The position numbers and the translations under genes were made by a program. A DNA stretch of 64,000 nt. Origin: Bacillus pumilus. GTDB taxonomy: Bacteria; Bacillota; Bacilli; Bacillales; Bacillaceae. Location of the stretch: positions 744,001 through 808,000 of the forward strand of contig NZ_LT906438.1 in the NCBI RefSeq assembly GCF_900186955.1, in the 5' to 3' direction. The notes below the pieces were generated by a model. The model searched no databases, was not told the DNA's origin, and saw only the letters and a list, made by a program, of their open reading frames with translations. Numbering within the stretch: the first letter of the stretch is position 1; each line of letters opens with the position of its first letter. Below are positions 17,590 to 25,576 of this stretch, piece by piece.

Positions 17590-17817
17590 ATGCTGCCTAC
17601 TCATATACACATTGCCCATATGAAAACGAACTCGATAGGCACAGGATCATCCATGACGTTTGGTTCGACGATTGTTCGCAATCATTGCAGTACGATCAAA
17701 AGGAACAATGGCTTTGGGGAACAGAATGCTGATGGCGTGATCACGATCCTTCCGATTGAATCGATTAATGATCGTGATCAAATCGACGCCGTGAGTATCA
17801 ATATTCGTCATCTATGA
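17590..17817 (+). CDS. GerPA/GerPF-like spore germination protein
   Basis: 75 residues: IHIAHMKTNSIGTGSSMTFGST...NNGFGEQNADG...ESINDRDQIDA. The NxGFGxxN and D-x-D-x-D/QIDA elements are those of the GerPF family of small spore proteins. AGGGGAG lies before the ATG. Its last 20 bases overlap the convergent cotP gene. One of three such paralogues in 1.3 kb. Confidence 0.78.
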   Translation: MLPTHIHIAHMKTNSIGTGSSMTFGSTIVRNHCSTIKRNNGFGEQNADGVITILPIESINDRDQIDAVSINIRHL

Positions 17818-18277
17818 TAATAGCAGTCGCTTTTCCTTCATCCTTTTGCAGCCTGATATAAAGCACACCGTCTTTAAAGGCCGCATTCATTTGTCCAAGA
17901 ATCATTTCTGGAAGCCGGATTTTCTTTTCAAACGGACCATATTTCCCCTGCTTTTGGCGAAAATCCTGCTCATTAAAAAAGGAAAGACGCTGTCCTTTCA
18001 CAACCAAATATTCACCATATGATAACACTTGTACATCTTCCTTTCGGTAGCCAGGTAAATAAATTAAGTACTGAATTTCTGTCGCGGTTTCCACCATGTC
18101 GATTGGTGGAAACGACGCGTCTGGGCCGCGCTGATCCTGCTGTGTGAACGTAAAGGGAGATGGACCATTTGCCATAAAGGGAGATCTTTGCTCATCATCG
18201 AAGATCATTTTCCAAAAATCATCCCCATGCATTTGCTGGGCAATATCCATCCACTGCTTAATTTTTTCGAAGTCCAT
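17798..18277 (-). CDS. cotP: Hsp20-like spore coat protein CotP
   Basis: 159 residues with an alpha-crystallin domain (~65-155: PPIDMVETATEIQYLIYLPGYRKEDVQVL, VVKGQRL, FEKKIRLPE, DGVLYIRL). B. subtilis CotP (YdfT) is a small heat-shock-like coat protein and is followed there by ydgA and ydgB, exactly as here on the other strand. The ATG has AGGAGG 7 bases upstream; the longer open frame upstream is rejected. Expected in the spore coat of the mother cell. Confidence 0.85.
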   Translation of the reverse strand: MDFEKIKQWMDIAQQMHGDDFWKMIFDDEQRSPFMANGPSPFTFTQQDQRGPDASFPPIDMVETATEIQYLIYLPGYRKEDVQVLSYGEYLVVKGQRLSFFNEQDFRQKQGKYGPFEKKIRLPEMILGQMNAAFKDGVLYIRLQKDEGKATAIIIDDEY

Positions 18278-18342
18278 GTGAAGACCTCCTGTTAACATAC
18301 TTGATGGGTGCTTGCATATACCTATAAAAAGGAGGTTTATCT

Positions 18343-18600
18343 GTGGTTCAACCAACTCCGTATATCAATATTAATATTTTCATGTTAAAAATTAATTCCT
18401 TTGAAAATGCATCGGCGGTGAATGTCGGACAAAATTTGTTAGCAGAGTGGCAAAACTCAGATAAAAAAAATCAGGGGTACGGACAAAATTTTGGAGATGC
18501 CAGCGGTTTTGTCGGGACAAAAAGCCATGTAGATGATCGAGATCAAGTGGACTCACCTGCCTCTTTTTCACCAGCAGCTAAACCCATTCAAAGGAAGTGA
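18343..18600 (+). CDS. ydgA: GerPF-like small spore protein
   Basis: 85 residues: YININIFMLKINSFENASAV...NQGYGQNFGDASGF...HVDDRDQVDSP. The family pattern (IN, NxGYG, DxDxVDS) matches B. subtilis YdgA, which also neighbours cotP. The GTG start follows AAAGGAGGT by 6 bases. It is divergent from cotP with only ~65 bp between, so both may be switched on together late in sporulation. Two bases separate it from the next gene's ribosome site. Confidence 0.78.
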   Translation: MVQPTPYININIFMLKINSFENASAVNVGQNLLAEWQNSDKKNQGYGQNFGDASGFVGTKSHVDDRDQVDSPASFSPAAKPIQRK

Positions 18601-18606
18601 CGTGTG

Positions 18607-18840
18607 ATGTTATTCTCACCCTCAGTCGTCAATGTCGGTGCTTTTAAAATCAATGCAATGGATCGGGGTGCATCACTGACGCTAGGTCCTTATCAGCAGA
18701 TCGATTATTTTCTCTCAATGAAATTGAACCAAGGATTTGGAGAGGACAATGGAGATTGTTCACCGCTTGTCATTCCGATTTCAAGCGTGTTAGATCCAGA
18801 TATGGTGGACTCAAATTCAGCCAAAAACAGCGTGATTTAA
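18607..18840 (+). CDS. ydgB: GerPF-like small spore protein
   Basis: 77 residues: SVVNVGAFKINAMDRGASLTLG...MKLNQGFGEDNGDCSPLV...DPDMVDSN. It is a paralogue of the preceding gene and of the 17.6-kb gene. GGAAGTG at the end of ydgA serves as ribosome site; a GTG one codon upstream is possible. It shares a terminator with the convergent yfnA. Confidence 0.78.
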   Translation: MLFSPSVVNVGAFKINAMDRGASLTLGPYQQIDYFLSMKLNQGFGEDNGDCSPLVIPISSVLDPDMVDSNSAKNSVI

Positions 18841-18842
18841 GC

Positions 18843-18878
18843 AAAAAAAAGAGACCGGGAATCCCCGTGTCTCTTTTC
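18843..18878. terminator. bidirectional terminator ydgB/yfnA
   Basis: AAAAGAGAC...GTCTCTTTT stem with inner GG/CC pairing between converging genes. Confidence 0.8.
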
Positions 18879-20269
18879 TATTTTGTTTCATTCAGATGGC
18901 TTTTTCGTCTTGCATAGGTGAAATAGACAACGACACCAATGGCCACCCAGATCAGGAAGGCTCTCCATGTCTCCCATTTCAGTGTAGCAGCCAATATCAT
19001 ACAAATGACCGCACTAATAATGGGAAGGTAAGGTACAAAAGGTACTTTAAAAGCTGTCTTCATATTCGGATGTTTTTTCCGTAGTACGATCACAGCGATA
19101 GAGATCACTGTAAAGGCTGCAAGTGTACCGATGCTGACTAAATTCGCTAGCGTAGATAAGTTAACGAATCCAACGATACATGCCGCAACAGCACCTGTGA
19201 GCCAAGTGTTGGCAACCGGTGTTTTCGATTTTGGATGAACGTTTGAAAAGATTTTCGGCATGAGTCCATCTCGGCTCATGGCAAAGGTTAAGCGAACTTG
19301 AGCATAAACAAGTGCAATTAACACTGTCGTAATCCCGATAATAGCACCTGCGGATATAATGCCCGCCACACTATTCAGGCCAACAACTTGAAGAGCAAAT
19401 GCGACAGGGTCACTGACATTCAGCTTCGTATAGTGAACCATGCCTGTTAAGACGAATGAAACACCAATGTATAAAATCGTACAAACACCGAGCGCACCGA
19501 TGATTCCGATTGGCATCGCCTTTTGAGGATTTTTGACTTCTTCAGACGCATTAGCGATTGCATCAAATCCAAGGTAAGCAAAAAAGACAGTCGCCGCTCC
19601 AGCAATCACGCCGTGAAAGCCCATCGGCATAAAAGGTGTCCAGTTTTCAGGTTTGACGTAAGCAAAGCCAGAAATGATAAAGAGAAGGACGATGGCAATT
19701 TTAATCAGCACAATGATGTTATTCAGCTTCGTACTTTCTTTGACGCCTCTTGAGACGATAAAGGTGATGAGCAAAATAATGAGTGCGCCTGGAAGGTTAA
19801 AGACGGCTCCATCAGCGGCTCCAGGTGCAGCTGATAATGCCTTCGGTATGTGCAGACCGAATCCACTGAGCAGTGATTGAAAATAGGACGACCATCCGCT
19901 TGCTACAGCAGAGAGCGCAATGACATATTCAAGCATGAGATCCCAGCCCATTAAGAAGGCGAGAAATTCCCCAAGTGTTGCGTAGGAATACGTATAGACG
20001 CTTCCTGACACAGGAATGGACGAGGAGAATTCAGCGTAGCAAAAAGCAGCAAGGGCGCATGCGATCGCAGCTAAAATAAAAGATATAATAATCGCAGGTC
20101 CCGCATCTTTCGCAGCAGCAACCCCCGTAATCACAAAGATCCCAGTCCCGACCACGCAGCCAATGCCAAGCAAGATTAAATCAAACGTATTTAACGATCG
20201 GCTGAGCCGCTTCGTTTGACTTTCAAGCATGAGCTGGTCGAGAGACTTTTTTCGAAATAAAGAACTCAT
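18878..20269 (-). CDS. yfnA: APC-family amino acid permease
   Basis: 463 residues, 12-13 membrane segments. The first segment GIGCVVGTGIFVITGVAA is the substrate/sodium-site helix of APC carriers, and FFAYLGFDAIANASEEVKNPQKAMP is the CAT-subfamily signature. Length and sequence fit B. subtilis YfnA (461). It probably imports a neutral or cationic amino acid. AGGAGG lies 5 bases before the ATG. It is separated from yfnC by the pbpC/spore block, unlike in B. subtilis. Confidence 0.87.
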   Translation of the reverse strand: MSSLFRKKSLDQLMLESQTKRLSRSLNTFDLILLGIGCVVGTGIFVITGVAAAKDAGPAIIISFILAAIACALAAFCYAEFSSSIPVSGSVYTYSYATLGEFLAFLMGWDLMLEYVIALSAVASGWSSYFQSLLSGFGLHIPKALSAAPGAADGAVFNLPGALIILLITFIVSRGVKESTKLNNIIVLIKIAIVLLFIISGFAYVKPENWTPFMPMGFHGVIAGAATVFFAYLGFDAIANASEEVKNPQKAMPIGIIGALGVCTILYIGVSFVLTGMVHYTKLNVSDPVAFALQVVGLNSVAGIISAGAIIGITTVLIALVYAQVRLTFAMSRDGLMPKIFSNVHPKSKTPVANTWLTGAVAACIVGFVNLSTLANLVSIGTLAAFTVISIAVIVLRKKHPNMKTAFKVPFVPYLPIISAVICMILAATLKWETWRAFLIWVAIGVVVYFTYARRKSHLNETK

Positions 20270-20399
20270 GTTGACCTCCTAATGGATAAATCTTTTCGTA
20301 AGACGAGTGTTAGTATATGCTTAAATGATAATTTAGTCAATTGGTTGGAGAACGCTTTAAATCACTAAAGTATTAAACGCCACAATCGAATTTGTGCTT

Positions 20400-20436
20400 A
20401 AAAAGAGACATCCGCCAAGAGATGGAAGGCGGATGT
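20400..20436 (-). terminator. terminator of glycosyltransferase gene
   Basis: On the minus strand ACATCCGCC / GGCGGATGT is followed by CTCTTTTT. Confidence 0.75.
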
Positions 20437-20455
20437 GGCGATAGATAGTCTATGT

Positions 20456-21523
20456 CTATTTAGTAAATATTTTTTCATTATACAGCACACTTGGATGAGT
20501 GGGGTTATGGGCGGCGGAGGCAAGGTGATGTGTTTTGGCTTTCTCCAAATTGCCGAGCTGATAATAACAATAGCAAAGCTGAAGGTGAGGATACCACGTT
20601 TTATACTGTGTGAGTGTGAAGGCTGCTTCGTTTTCAGGAGCCTTCAGCGCCTGCTCATACCAAAAGATCGCTGCCTGATGTTTATTTTGAATTTTTAGAT
20701 GATCCCCGATCCGGCAGCAAAATTCTGGCCGAGGCTGATCATATAAGAAAGAACGTAATAATGAGGATAAAGCCGCTTCCTCGAAACCTACCGCATAATA
20801 GCAGTCGGCTAAATATTGGCATGCGCGAATTTCATCCTCAATCCAGCACTGTTTTGTCGCTAAAAATTCATGATAAAAACGAATCGCTCTGACATGCTGC
20901 TTGTTATCTCTTAATTCATTGGCAAAGTAAAAGAGATCACGGGGTGTCATGTTCTCTCCCTTTGCCAGCATATCTTCATAAATTCGCAAGTTGCGCCCAG
21001 GCTCACCAGCGGTTGTTTTCTTACGCTTTTGGTGTGTGACGGCGATATCGGCTGGAAAGATGTTGCCATACACTTGAAGATACTCATGAACGGCTCCGTA
21101 CCATTGAAAGTTTAAGGCACGCTTCACTAGGCGATTTCTTCTATATTTAAAATTCACCCGACCGTCTTCATCAAATCCCACATGATAAAACATCGAGACG
21201 GCATCTACCGAAGGATCGAGTGTCTCTTTGAGCTGAAGAAATTTTTGACGGTCTTCTTCTAGCAGAACATCGTCTGCATCAAGCCATAAAATATACTCTT
21301 TCGTTGCACGTGAGAAAGCGAAATTGCGGGCTTTGGCAAAATGCTGAACCCATTCGAAATCAAGTACCTGTGCTGAAAAGGAGTGAGCAATCTCCTTCGT
21401 ACGATCTGTTGAACCTGTATCAACGATGATCATCTCATCGACAATGTCTTGAACAGAGGAGAGGCAGTCCGCTAACACCTCCTCTTCATTTTTCACGATC
21501 ATACATAAGCTAATGGTTACCAT
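20456..21523 (-). CDS. family 2 glycosyltransferase with TPR-like C-terminal half
   Basis: 355 residues. The GT2 domain spans ~1-190: ISLCMIVKNEEEVLADCL, IIVDTGSTDRTKEIA and the DxD motif in ILWLDADDVLLEEDR. The second half is helical and repeat-like (YLADCYYAVGFEEAALSSLL, IFWYEQALKAPEN), as in TPR-bearing glycosyltransferases that act on peptides or teichoic-type acceptors. AGGTGATCT precedes the ATG. It is a single-gene unit divergent from yfmR. The acceptor is unknown; SunS-like peptide S-glycosylation is possible by fold only, and no bacteriocin gene is nearby. Confidence 0.82.
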   Translation of the reverse strand: MVTISLCMIVKNEEEVLADCLSSVQDIVDEMIIVDTGSTDRTKEIAHSFSAQVLDFEWVQHFAKARNFAFSRATKEYILWLDADDVLLEEDRQKFLQLKETLDPSVDAVSMFYHVGFDEDGRVNFKYRRNRLVKRALNFQWYGAVHEYLQVYGNIFPADIAVTHQKRKKTTAGEPGRNLRIYEDMLAKGENMTPRDLFYFANELRDNKQHVRAIRFYHEFLATKQCWIEDEIRACQYLADCYYAVGFEEAALSSLLRSFLYDQPRPEFCCRIGDHLKIQNKHQAAIFWYEQALKAPENEAAFTLTQYKTWYPHLQLCYCYYQLGNLEKAKTHHLASAAHNPTHPSVLYNEKIFTK

Positions 21524-21656
21524 CTTTAGATCACCTCTTCATAGTGTATCGAGCAGCAAAAGGAAACATTCTTTTCAGCAGCAGGTTTTTTAAAACTAGT
21601 TTTCTGCTACTGGCTGATTTAGAATAAAGGAAGAATCTATGTAAGGGCTGATAAAA

Positions 21657-23540
21657 ATGAGTTTATTGAATGTTGAAGGATTATATAAAACCTATGGCGA
21701 GAAAACGCTGTTTGATCATATTTCTTTTCATATAGAACCAAAGGAACGCATCGGATTGATTGGACCAAACGGAACAGGAAAGTCAACGCTCCTAAAGGTC
21801 ATTGCAGGACTTGAATCGTTTGAGGAGGGTGACATCACGAAGGCAGGGACACTTGATATCGAATTTCTTGAGCAGGACCCTGAAATGAACGGGGATGAAA
21901 CGATTCTCGATTACATTTTTTCTGGAACAGCACCCATGATTCAAACGATGAAGGCATATGAACAGGCACTCGCTGATTTAGAGCATGATCCGCAAAATGA
22001 AGCAAAACAAGAGGCGCTCATGCGCATGCAAAATCGAATGGATCAGGAAGACGCATGGGATGCGAACCTGTCAGCCAAAACGATTTTGACAAAGCTTGGC
22101 GTCAAAGATGTGAGCCGTTCTGTTCATGCCTTATCAGGCGGACAGAAAAAGCGTGTCGCGATTGCTAAAAATTTAATTCAGCCTGCGGGATTGCTGATTT
22201 TAGATGAGCCAACCAACCATCTCGATAATGCAACGATTGAATGGCTCGAAGGATATTTGAGTCAATACAGCGGTGCTGTCATTCTGGTGACGCATGATCG
22301 TTATTTCCTCAACCGTGTGGCCAATCGAATTTATGAATTGAATCAAGGACAGCTTTATACGTATAAAGGAAATTATGAAGTCTTTTTAGAAAAAAGAGCG
22401 GAACGAGAAGCAGAGGCTCAGGTGAAAGAAACGAAGCGTCAAAACTTACTCAGACGCGAGCTTGCATGGCTGAGAAGAGGGGCAAAAGCAAGAACGACGA
22501 AGCAGAAAGCACGCATCGGCAGAGCCGAAGAGCTGATGGATCAAAAAGGGCCTGATGCGAAGGGAGAGCTGGATTTCGCCATCGGTTCCCATCGCCTAGG
22601 AAAACAAGTCATAGAGGCAGAAGACTTATCGATTTCATTTGCTGGCCAGATCCTTGTGGAGCGGTTTACAGACTTAGTCGTACCGGGCGACCGGATTGGG
22701 TTTATCGGACCGAATGGAGTCGGAAAAACGACGCTCCTCAACTGTCTAGCGGGTAAAATTGAACCGACTTCAGGACAATTGACGATTGGACAAACCGTTC
22801 GTATTGGCTATTACACGCAGGATCACAAGGAAATGGATGAAGAGCTGACGATCATTGAATACATCAAGGAAACAGCTGAAATCGTTAAGACATCTGATGG
22901 CGCCATAGTGACAGCAGAGCAAATGCTGGAGCGGTTCCTATTCCCAAGATCCATGCAACGGACGTTTATTCGCAAGCTGTCAGGGGGAGAACGCCGCAGA
23001 TTGTATTTACTGAAAGTCTTAATGGAAGAACCGAATGTTCTCTTTTTAGATGAGCCGACGAACGATCTTGATACGGAGACCCTCAGCATTTTAGAGGATT
23101 ATTTAGAACAGTTTCCTGGCGTTGTCATGACCGTATCGCATGATCGTTATTTCTTAGACCGAGTAGTTCATCGTCTGCTTGTCTTTGAAGGAAATGGCCG
23201 CATTTCACACTACCAAGGTGCTTACAGCGATTACATGGAGCAAGAAAAAGAGGCGAAGCGGACAGAGACAAAGCCTGCTGAGAAACAAGTAGAAGCGGCG
23301 CCTAAAAAGAGAAAAAAACTTTCTTATAAAGACCAGCTTGAATGGGACGGAATTGAAGACCGGATTCAGGCATTAGAGGAAAAACATCAGCAGCTTGAAG
23401 CCAGCATTGCAGAAGCAGGCAGTGATTTTGGGAAAATTCAAGAGCTGATGGACGAACAAAAAGCCGTTGCTGAAGAACTAGAACAAGCAATGGACCGCTG
23501 GACAGAACTGTCGATCATGATTGAGGAATTAGAGGGTTAA
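21657..23540 (+). CDS. yfmR: ABC-F ATPase, Uup/YfmR type
   Basis: 627 residues, two ATPase domains and no membrane segment. Domain 1 has GPNGTGKST, LSGGQKKRVAIA and LLILDEPTNHLD; domain 2 has GPNGVGKTT, LSGGERRRLYLL and LFLDEPTNDLD. The linker (~240-315) is basic and charged. A Lys/Glu-rich C-terminal coiled coil (~540-625) is typical of Uup. ABC-F proteins act on ribosomes, and B. subtilis YfmR helps at difficult peptide bonds. Length matches YfmR (629). AAGGG lies before the ATG. Confidence 0.92.
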   Translation: MSLLNVEGLYKTYGEKTLFDHISFHIEPKERIGLIGPNGTGKSTLLKVIAGLESFEEGDITKAGTLDIEFLEQDPEMNGDETILDYIFSGTAPMIQTMKAYEQALADLEHDPQNEAKQEALMRMQNRMDQEDAWDANLSAKTILTKLGVKDVSRSVHALSGGQKKRVAIAKNLIQPAGLLILDEPTNHLDNATIEWLEGYLSQYSGAVILVTHDRYFLNRVANRIYELNQGQLYTYKGNYEVFLEKRAEREAEAQVKETKRQNLLRRELAWLRRGAKARTTKQKARIGRAEELMDQKGPDAKGELDFAIGSHRLGKQVIEAEDLSISFAGQILVERFTDLVVPGDRIGFIGPNGVGKTTLLNCLAGKIEPTSGQLTIGQTVRIGYYTQDHKEMDEELTIIEYIKETAEIVKTSDGAIVTAEQMLERFLFPRSMQRTFIRKLSGGERRRLYLLKVLMEEPNVLFLDEPTNDLDTETLSILEDYLEQFPGVVMTVSHDRYFLDRVVHRLLVFEGNGRISHYQGAYSDYMEQEKEAKRTETKPAEKQVEAAPKKRKKLSYKDQLEWDGIEDRIQALEEKHQQLEASIAEAGSDFGKIQELMDEQKAVAEELEQAMDRWTELSIMIEELEG

Positions 23541-23547
23541 TCCTAAT

Positions 23548-23580
23548 ATGAAACCTGTAGAACATTCTACAGGTTTTTTT
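23548..23580 (+). terminator. terminator of yfmR
   Basis: AACCTGTAG / CTACAGGTT stem followed by T7. Confidence 0.85.
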
Positions 23581-23625
23581 GCTTTACATCAAAACATGAG
23601 AGAATCAAGAACTTAAACATTTACG

Positions 23626-23654
23626 TTTACGTTAAGGTTATAAAGGTGTATAAT
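23626..23654 (+). promoter_or_regulatory. promoter of yfmP with repeats upstream
   Basis: TTTACG, 17 bp, TATAAT. TTACG is repeated just before the -35 (ttacgtttacg), a possible half-site for the MerR-type product YfmP, which is likely autoregulatory. Confidence 0.55.
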
Positions 23655-23687
23655 AAATCATGAATTGATGAGCAGGAGGCACTGGCA

Positions 23688-24113
23688 ATGGAATGGATGA
23701 AAATTGATCAAGTGGCGAAAAGAAGCGGGCTGACGAAACGGACGATTCGTTTCTATGAAGAGATTGGTTTATTATCAGCACCAAAGCGGACAGAGGGCGG
23801 TGTCAGGCTGTACTCAGAGGACGACATGGAAGAACTAGAAAAAGTAATGCAGGCAAAAGAGGTACTCGGCTTTTCTTTACAAGAGCTTCAATCGTTTATG
23901 GAAATAGGAAAGCAGTTAGAGCTGAATAAAGAAGGCTACTTGCTGTCGCTTGATCCGAAGGAACGATTAGAGAAGCTGTTAGATATGGATGCGCAGCTGA
24001 CTGTGCAGCATCAATTGATTACAAAAAAGCTTGAAACGATTCAATCCTTTAAAAAGGATCTTGAAACGATGAAAGATAAAGCGGCTCATGCAATTGAGCA
24101 ATTACAAAAATAA
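23688..24113 (+). CDS. yfmP: MerR-family regulator
   Basis: 141 residues. The N-terminal winged HTH starts IDQVAKRSGLTKRTIRFYEEIGLL, the MerR signature, followed by RLYSEDDMEELE. The dimerisation coiled coil is the Leu/Lys/Glu-rich second half (~75-140). No Cys metal site is visible, so it is a drug- or stress-type MerR. It precedes the MFS gene yfmO with 56 bp between, as in B. subtilis, and probably controls it. AGGAGG lies 8 bases before the ATG. Confidence 0.9.
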   Translation: MEWMKIDQVAKRSGLTKRTIRFYEEIGLLSAPKRTEGGVRLYSEDDMEELEKVMQAKEVLGFSLQELQSFMEIGKQLELNKEGYLLSLDPKERLEKLLDMDAQLTVQHQLITKKLETIQSFKKDLETMKDKAAHAIEQLQK

Positions 24114-24137
24114 ACACCTCTGTGTGTTTATTTTATT
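24107..24137 (+). terminator. hairpin between yfmP and yfmO
   Basis: AATAAACAC / GTGTTTATT stem followed by a T-rich run. As the next gene has no obvious separate promoter, it may only reduce yfmO transcription. Confidence 0.55.
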
Positions 24138-24169
24138 TTGTCAACATTTGAAGGAAAGGTTCTGATGGA

Positions 24170-25360
24170 ATGAAGGAAGAAGAAGTGTTAAAACAGCGTA
24201 CAAGTCTGCTTAGACAGCCAAAGGCCGTCTGGGCTGTTGCCTTTGCATGTGTGATTTCATTTATGGGGATAGGACTTGTGGACCCGATTTTGCCGGCCAT
24301 TGCATCACAATTAGATGCATCTCCAAGTCAGGTCTCTCTTTTATTTACGAGCTACTTACTTGTGACCGGCTTTGTGATGTTTTTTACCGGCTTTCTCTCT
24401 AGCCGGATTGGTGCGAAATGGACGTTATTAATCGGACTTATTTTTATTATTGTCTTTTCTGCTTTAGGCGGTACCTCTTCAACGATTAACGAATTAATCG
24501 GCTTTAGAGGCGGATGGGGCATTGGGAATGCCTTATTCATTTCAACGGCTCTCTCTGTCATTGTCGGCGTGTCTGTTGGAGGAAGTGCGAAGGCCATTAT
24601 TTTATACGAGGCTGCACTAGGTCTTGGGATTTCGGTTGGACCGCTGCTTGGCGGAGAGCTTGGGACGATCTCTTGGCGCGGACCATTCTTTGGCGTTGCG
24701 GTATTAATGCTTGTTGCTCTTTTAGCCATTACGTTTATGCTTCCACCGATGCAAAAACCTCAGAAAAAGGTGAAATTATTCGAGGCTGTCGGGGCGTTAA
24801 AATATAAAGGGCTTTTAACGATGGCATCTGCCGCTTTCTTATACAATTTTGGTTTCTTTGTGCTTTTAGCATATTCGCCATTTGTGCTTCATCTGGATGA
24901 GCATGGTCTTGGTTATGTCTTTTTTGGATGGGGACTATTTTTAGCTGTGACATCCGTCTTCTCAGCGCCGGTCATTCATCGCAAGCTTGGGACATTGACT
25001 TCTCTTGTGGTTCTGTTTGCTTCGTTTGCTGTGATTTTATTCGGTATTGGGATCTGGACTTCACATGTAGTCGTCGTCATCTGCGGAATTGTCATTGCTG
25101 GGGGTATTCTTGGCATGATCAATACTGTGCTCACGACCGCTGTGATGGGATCAGCACCGGTTGAGCGTTCCATTGCTTCATCCTCTTACAGTGCTGTACG
25201 ATTTATTGGGGGCGCGATTGCTCCTTGGATTGCTGGCGTACTTGCTGAATCTTATACAGCAAGCACCCCTTACTATGTTGGGGCGGCTGTCGTTCTGTTA
25301 GGCATGATCATCCTGCTGATTGGTCGTAAGCATCTCATCAATATTCAAGCAGGTCATTAA
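24170..25360 (+). CDS. yfmO: MFS multidrug efflux protein
   Basis: 396 residues, 12 membrane segments, DHA1-type exporter. IGLVDPILPAIASQLDASPSQVSLLFTSYLLVTG is typical of Bacillus drug efflux proteins, with the GRR-like loop SSRIGAKW. Length and position after a MerR gene match B. subtilis yfmP-yfmO. It would be induced through YfmP by its substrate. AAAGG lies ~10 bases before the ATG. Confidence 0.88.
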   Translation: MKEEEVLKQRTSLLRQPKAVWAVAFACVISFMGIGLVDPILPAIASQLDASPSQVSLLFTSYLLVTGFVMFFTGFLSSRIGAKWTLLIGLIFIIVFSALGGTSSTINELIGFRGGWGIGNALFISTALSVIVGVSVGGSAKAIILYEAALGLGISVGPLLGGELGTISWRGPFFGVAVLMLVALLAITFMLPPMQKPQKKVKLFEAVGALKYKGLLTMASAAFLYNFGFFVLLAYSPFVLHLDEHGLGYVFFGWGLFLAVTSVFSAPVIHRKLGTLTSLVVLFASFAVILFGIGIWTSHVVVVICGIVIAGGILGMINTVLTTAVMGSAPVERSIASSSYSAVRFIGGAIAPWIAGVLAESYTASTPYYVGAAVVLLGMIILLIGRKHLINIQAGH

Positions 25361-25368
25361 ATAGAAAA

Positions 25369-25397
25369 AGCCTTATATCTGCATCAGATATAAGGCT
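25369..25397 (+). terminator. terminator of yfmO
   Basis: AGCCTTATATCT / AGATATAAGGCT, 12-bp perfect stem with a 5-base loop. Its last base abuts the palindromic element. Confidence 0.75.
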
Positions 25398-25518
25398 CAG
25401 CGTGTAGACAAACCCTAGCATTCTTTGTCAGGACTGCGTTCCGGTGCTCACGAATGTTCAATTCGCTCCACTCCGGTACTCGTCCTTCCTAGACTTCAAA
25501 GGTTTTCTATCATGCTGA
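25397..25518. repeat. 122-bp extragenic palindromic element
   Basis: An imperfect palindrome centred at ~25458. The outer arms pair TCAGCGTGTAGACAAACC with GGTTTTCTATCATGCTGA, then CTAG/CTAG and GGAC/GTCC, then CCGGTG with the CACTCCGG side, and the tip is CGAAT-gttca-ATTCG. It has no coding potential on either strand and would form one long hairpin. It looks like a MITE or REP-type repeat, yet only one full copy is in this window. Confidence 0.6.
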
Positions 25519-25524
25519 AAAGAA

Positions 25525-25563
25525 GACAAAGGGCTAAAATAAAGATCATTTTAGCCCTTTGTC
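25525..25563. repeat. dispersed 16-bp-stem hairpin, copy 1 (yfmM terminator)
   Basis: GACAAAGGGCTAAAAT / ATTTTAGCCCTTTGTC, a perfect stem with a 7-base loop, then aacaatctgaag. The stem arms and downstream flank recur at 46562-46610. On the minus strand it lies just after the yfmM stop and can end that transcript. Confidence 0.75.
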
Positions 25564-25576
25564 AACAATCTGAAGC

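Noticed and set aside
20456..21523. SunS-like bacteriocin glycosyltransferase system
   Set aside because: No precursor peptide, ABC transporter or thiol oxidase gene lies nearby; only the fold is compatible.
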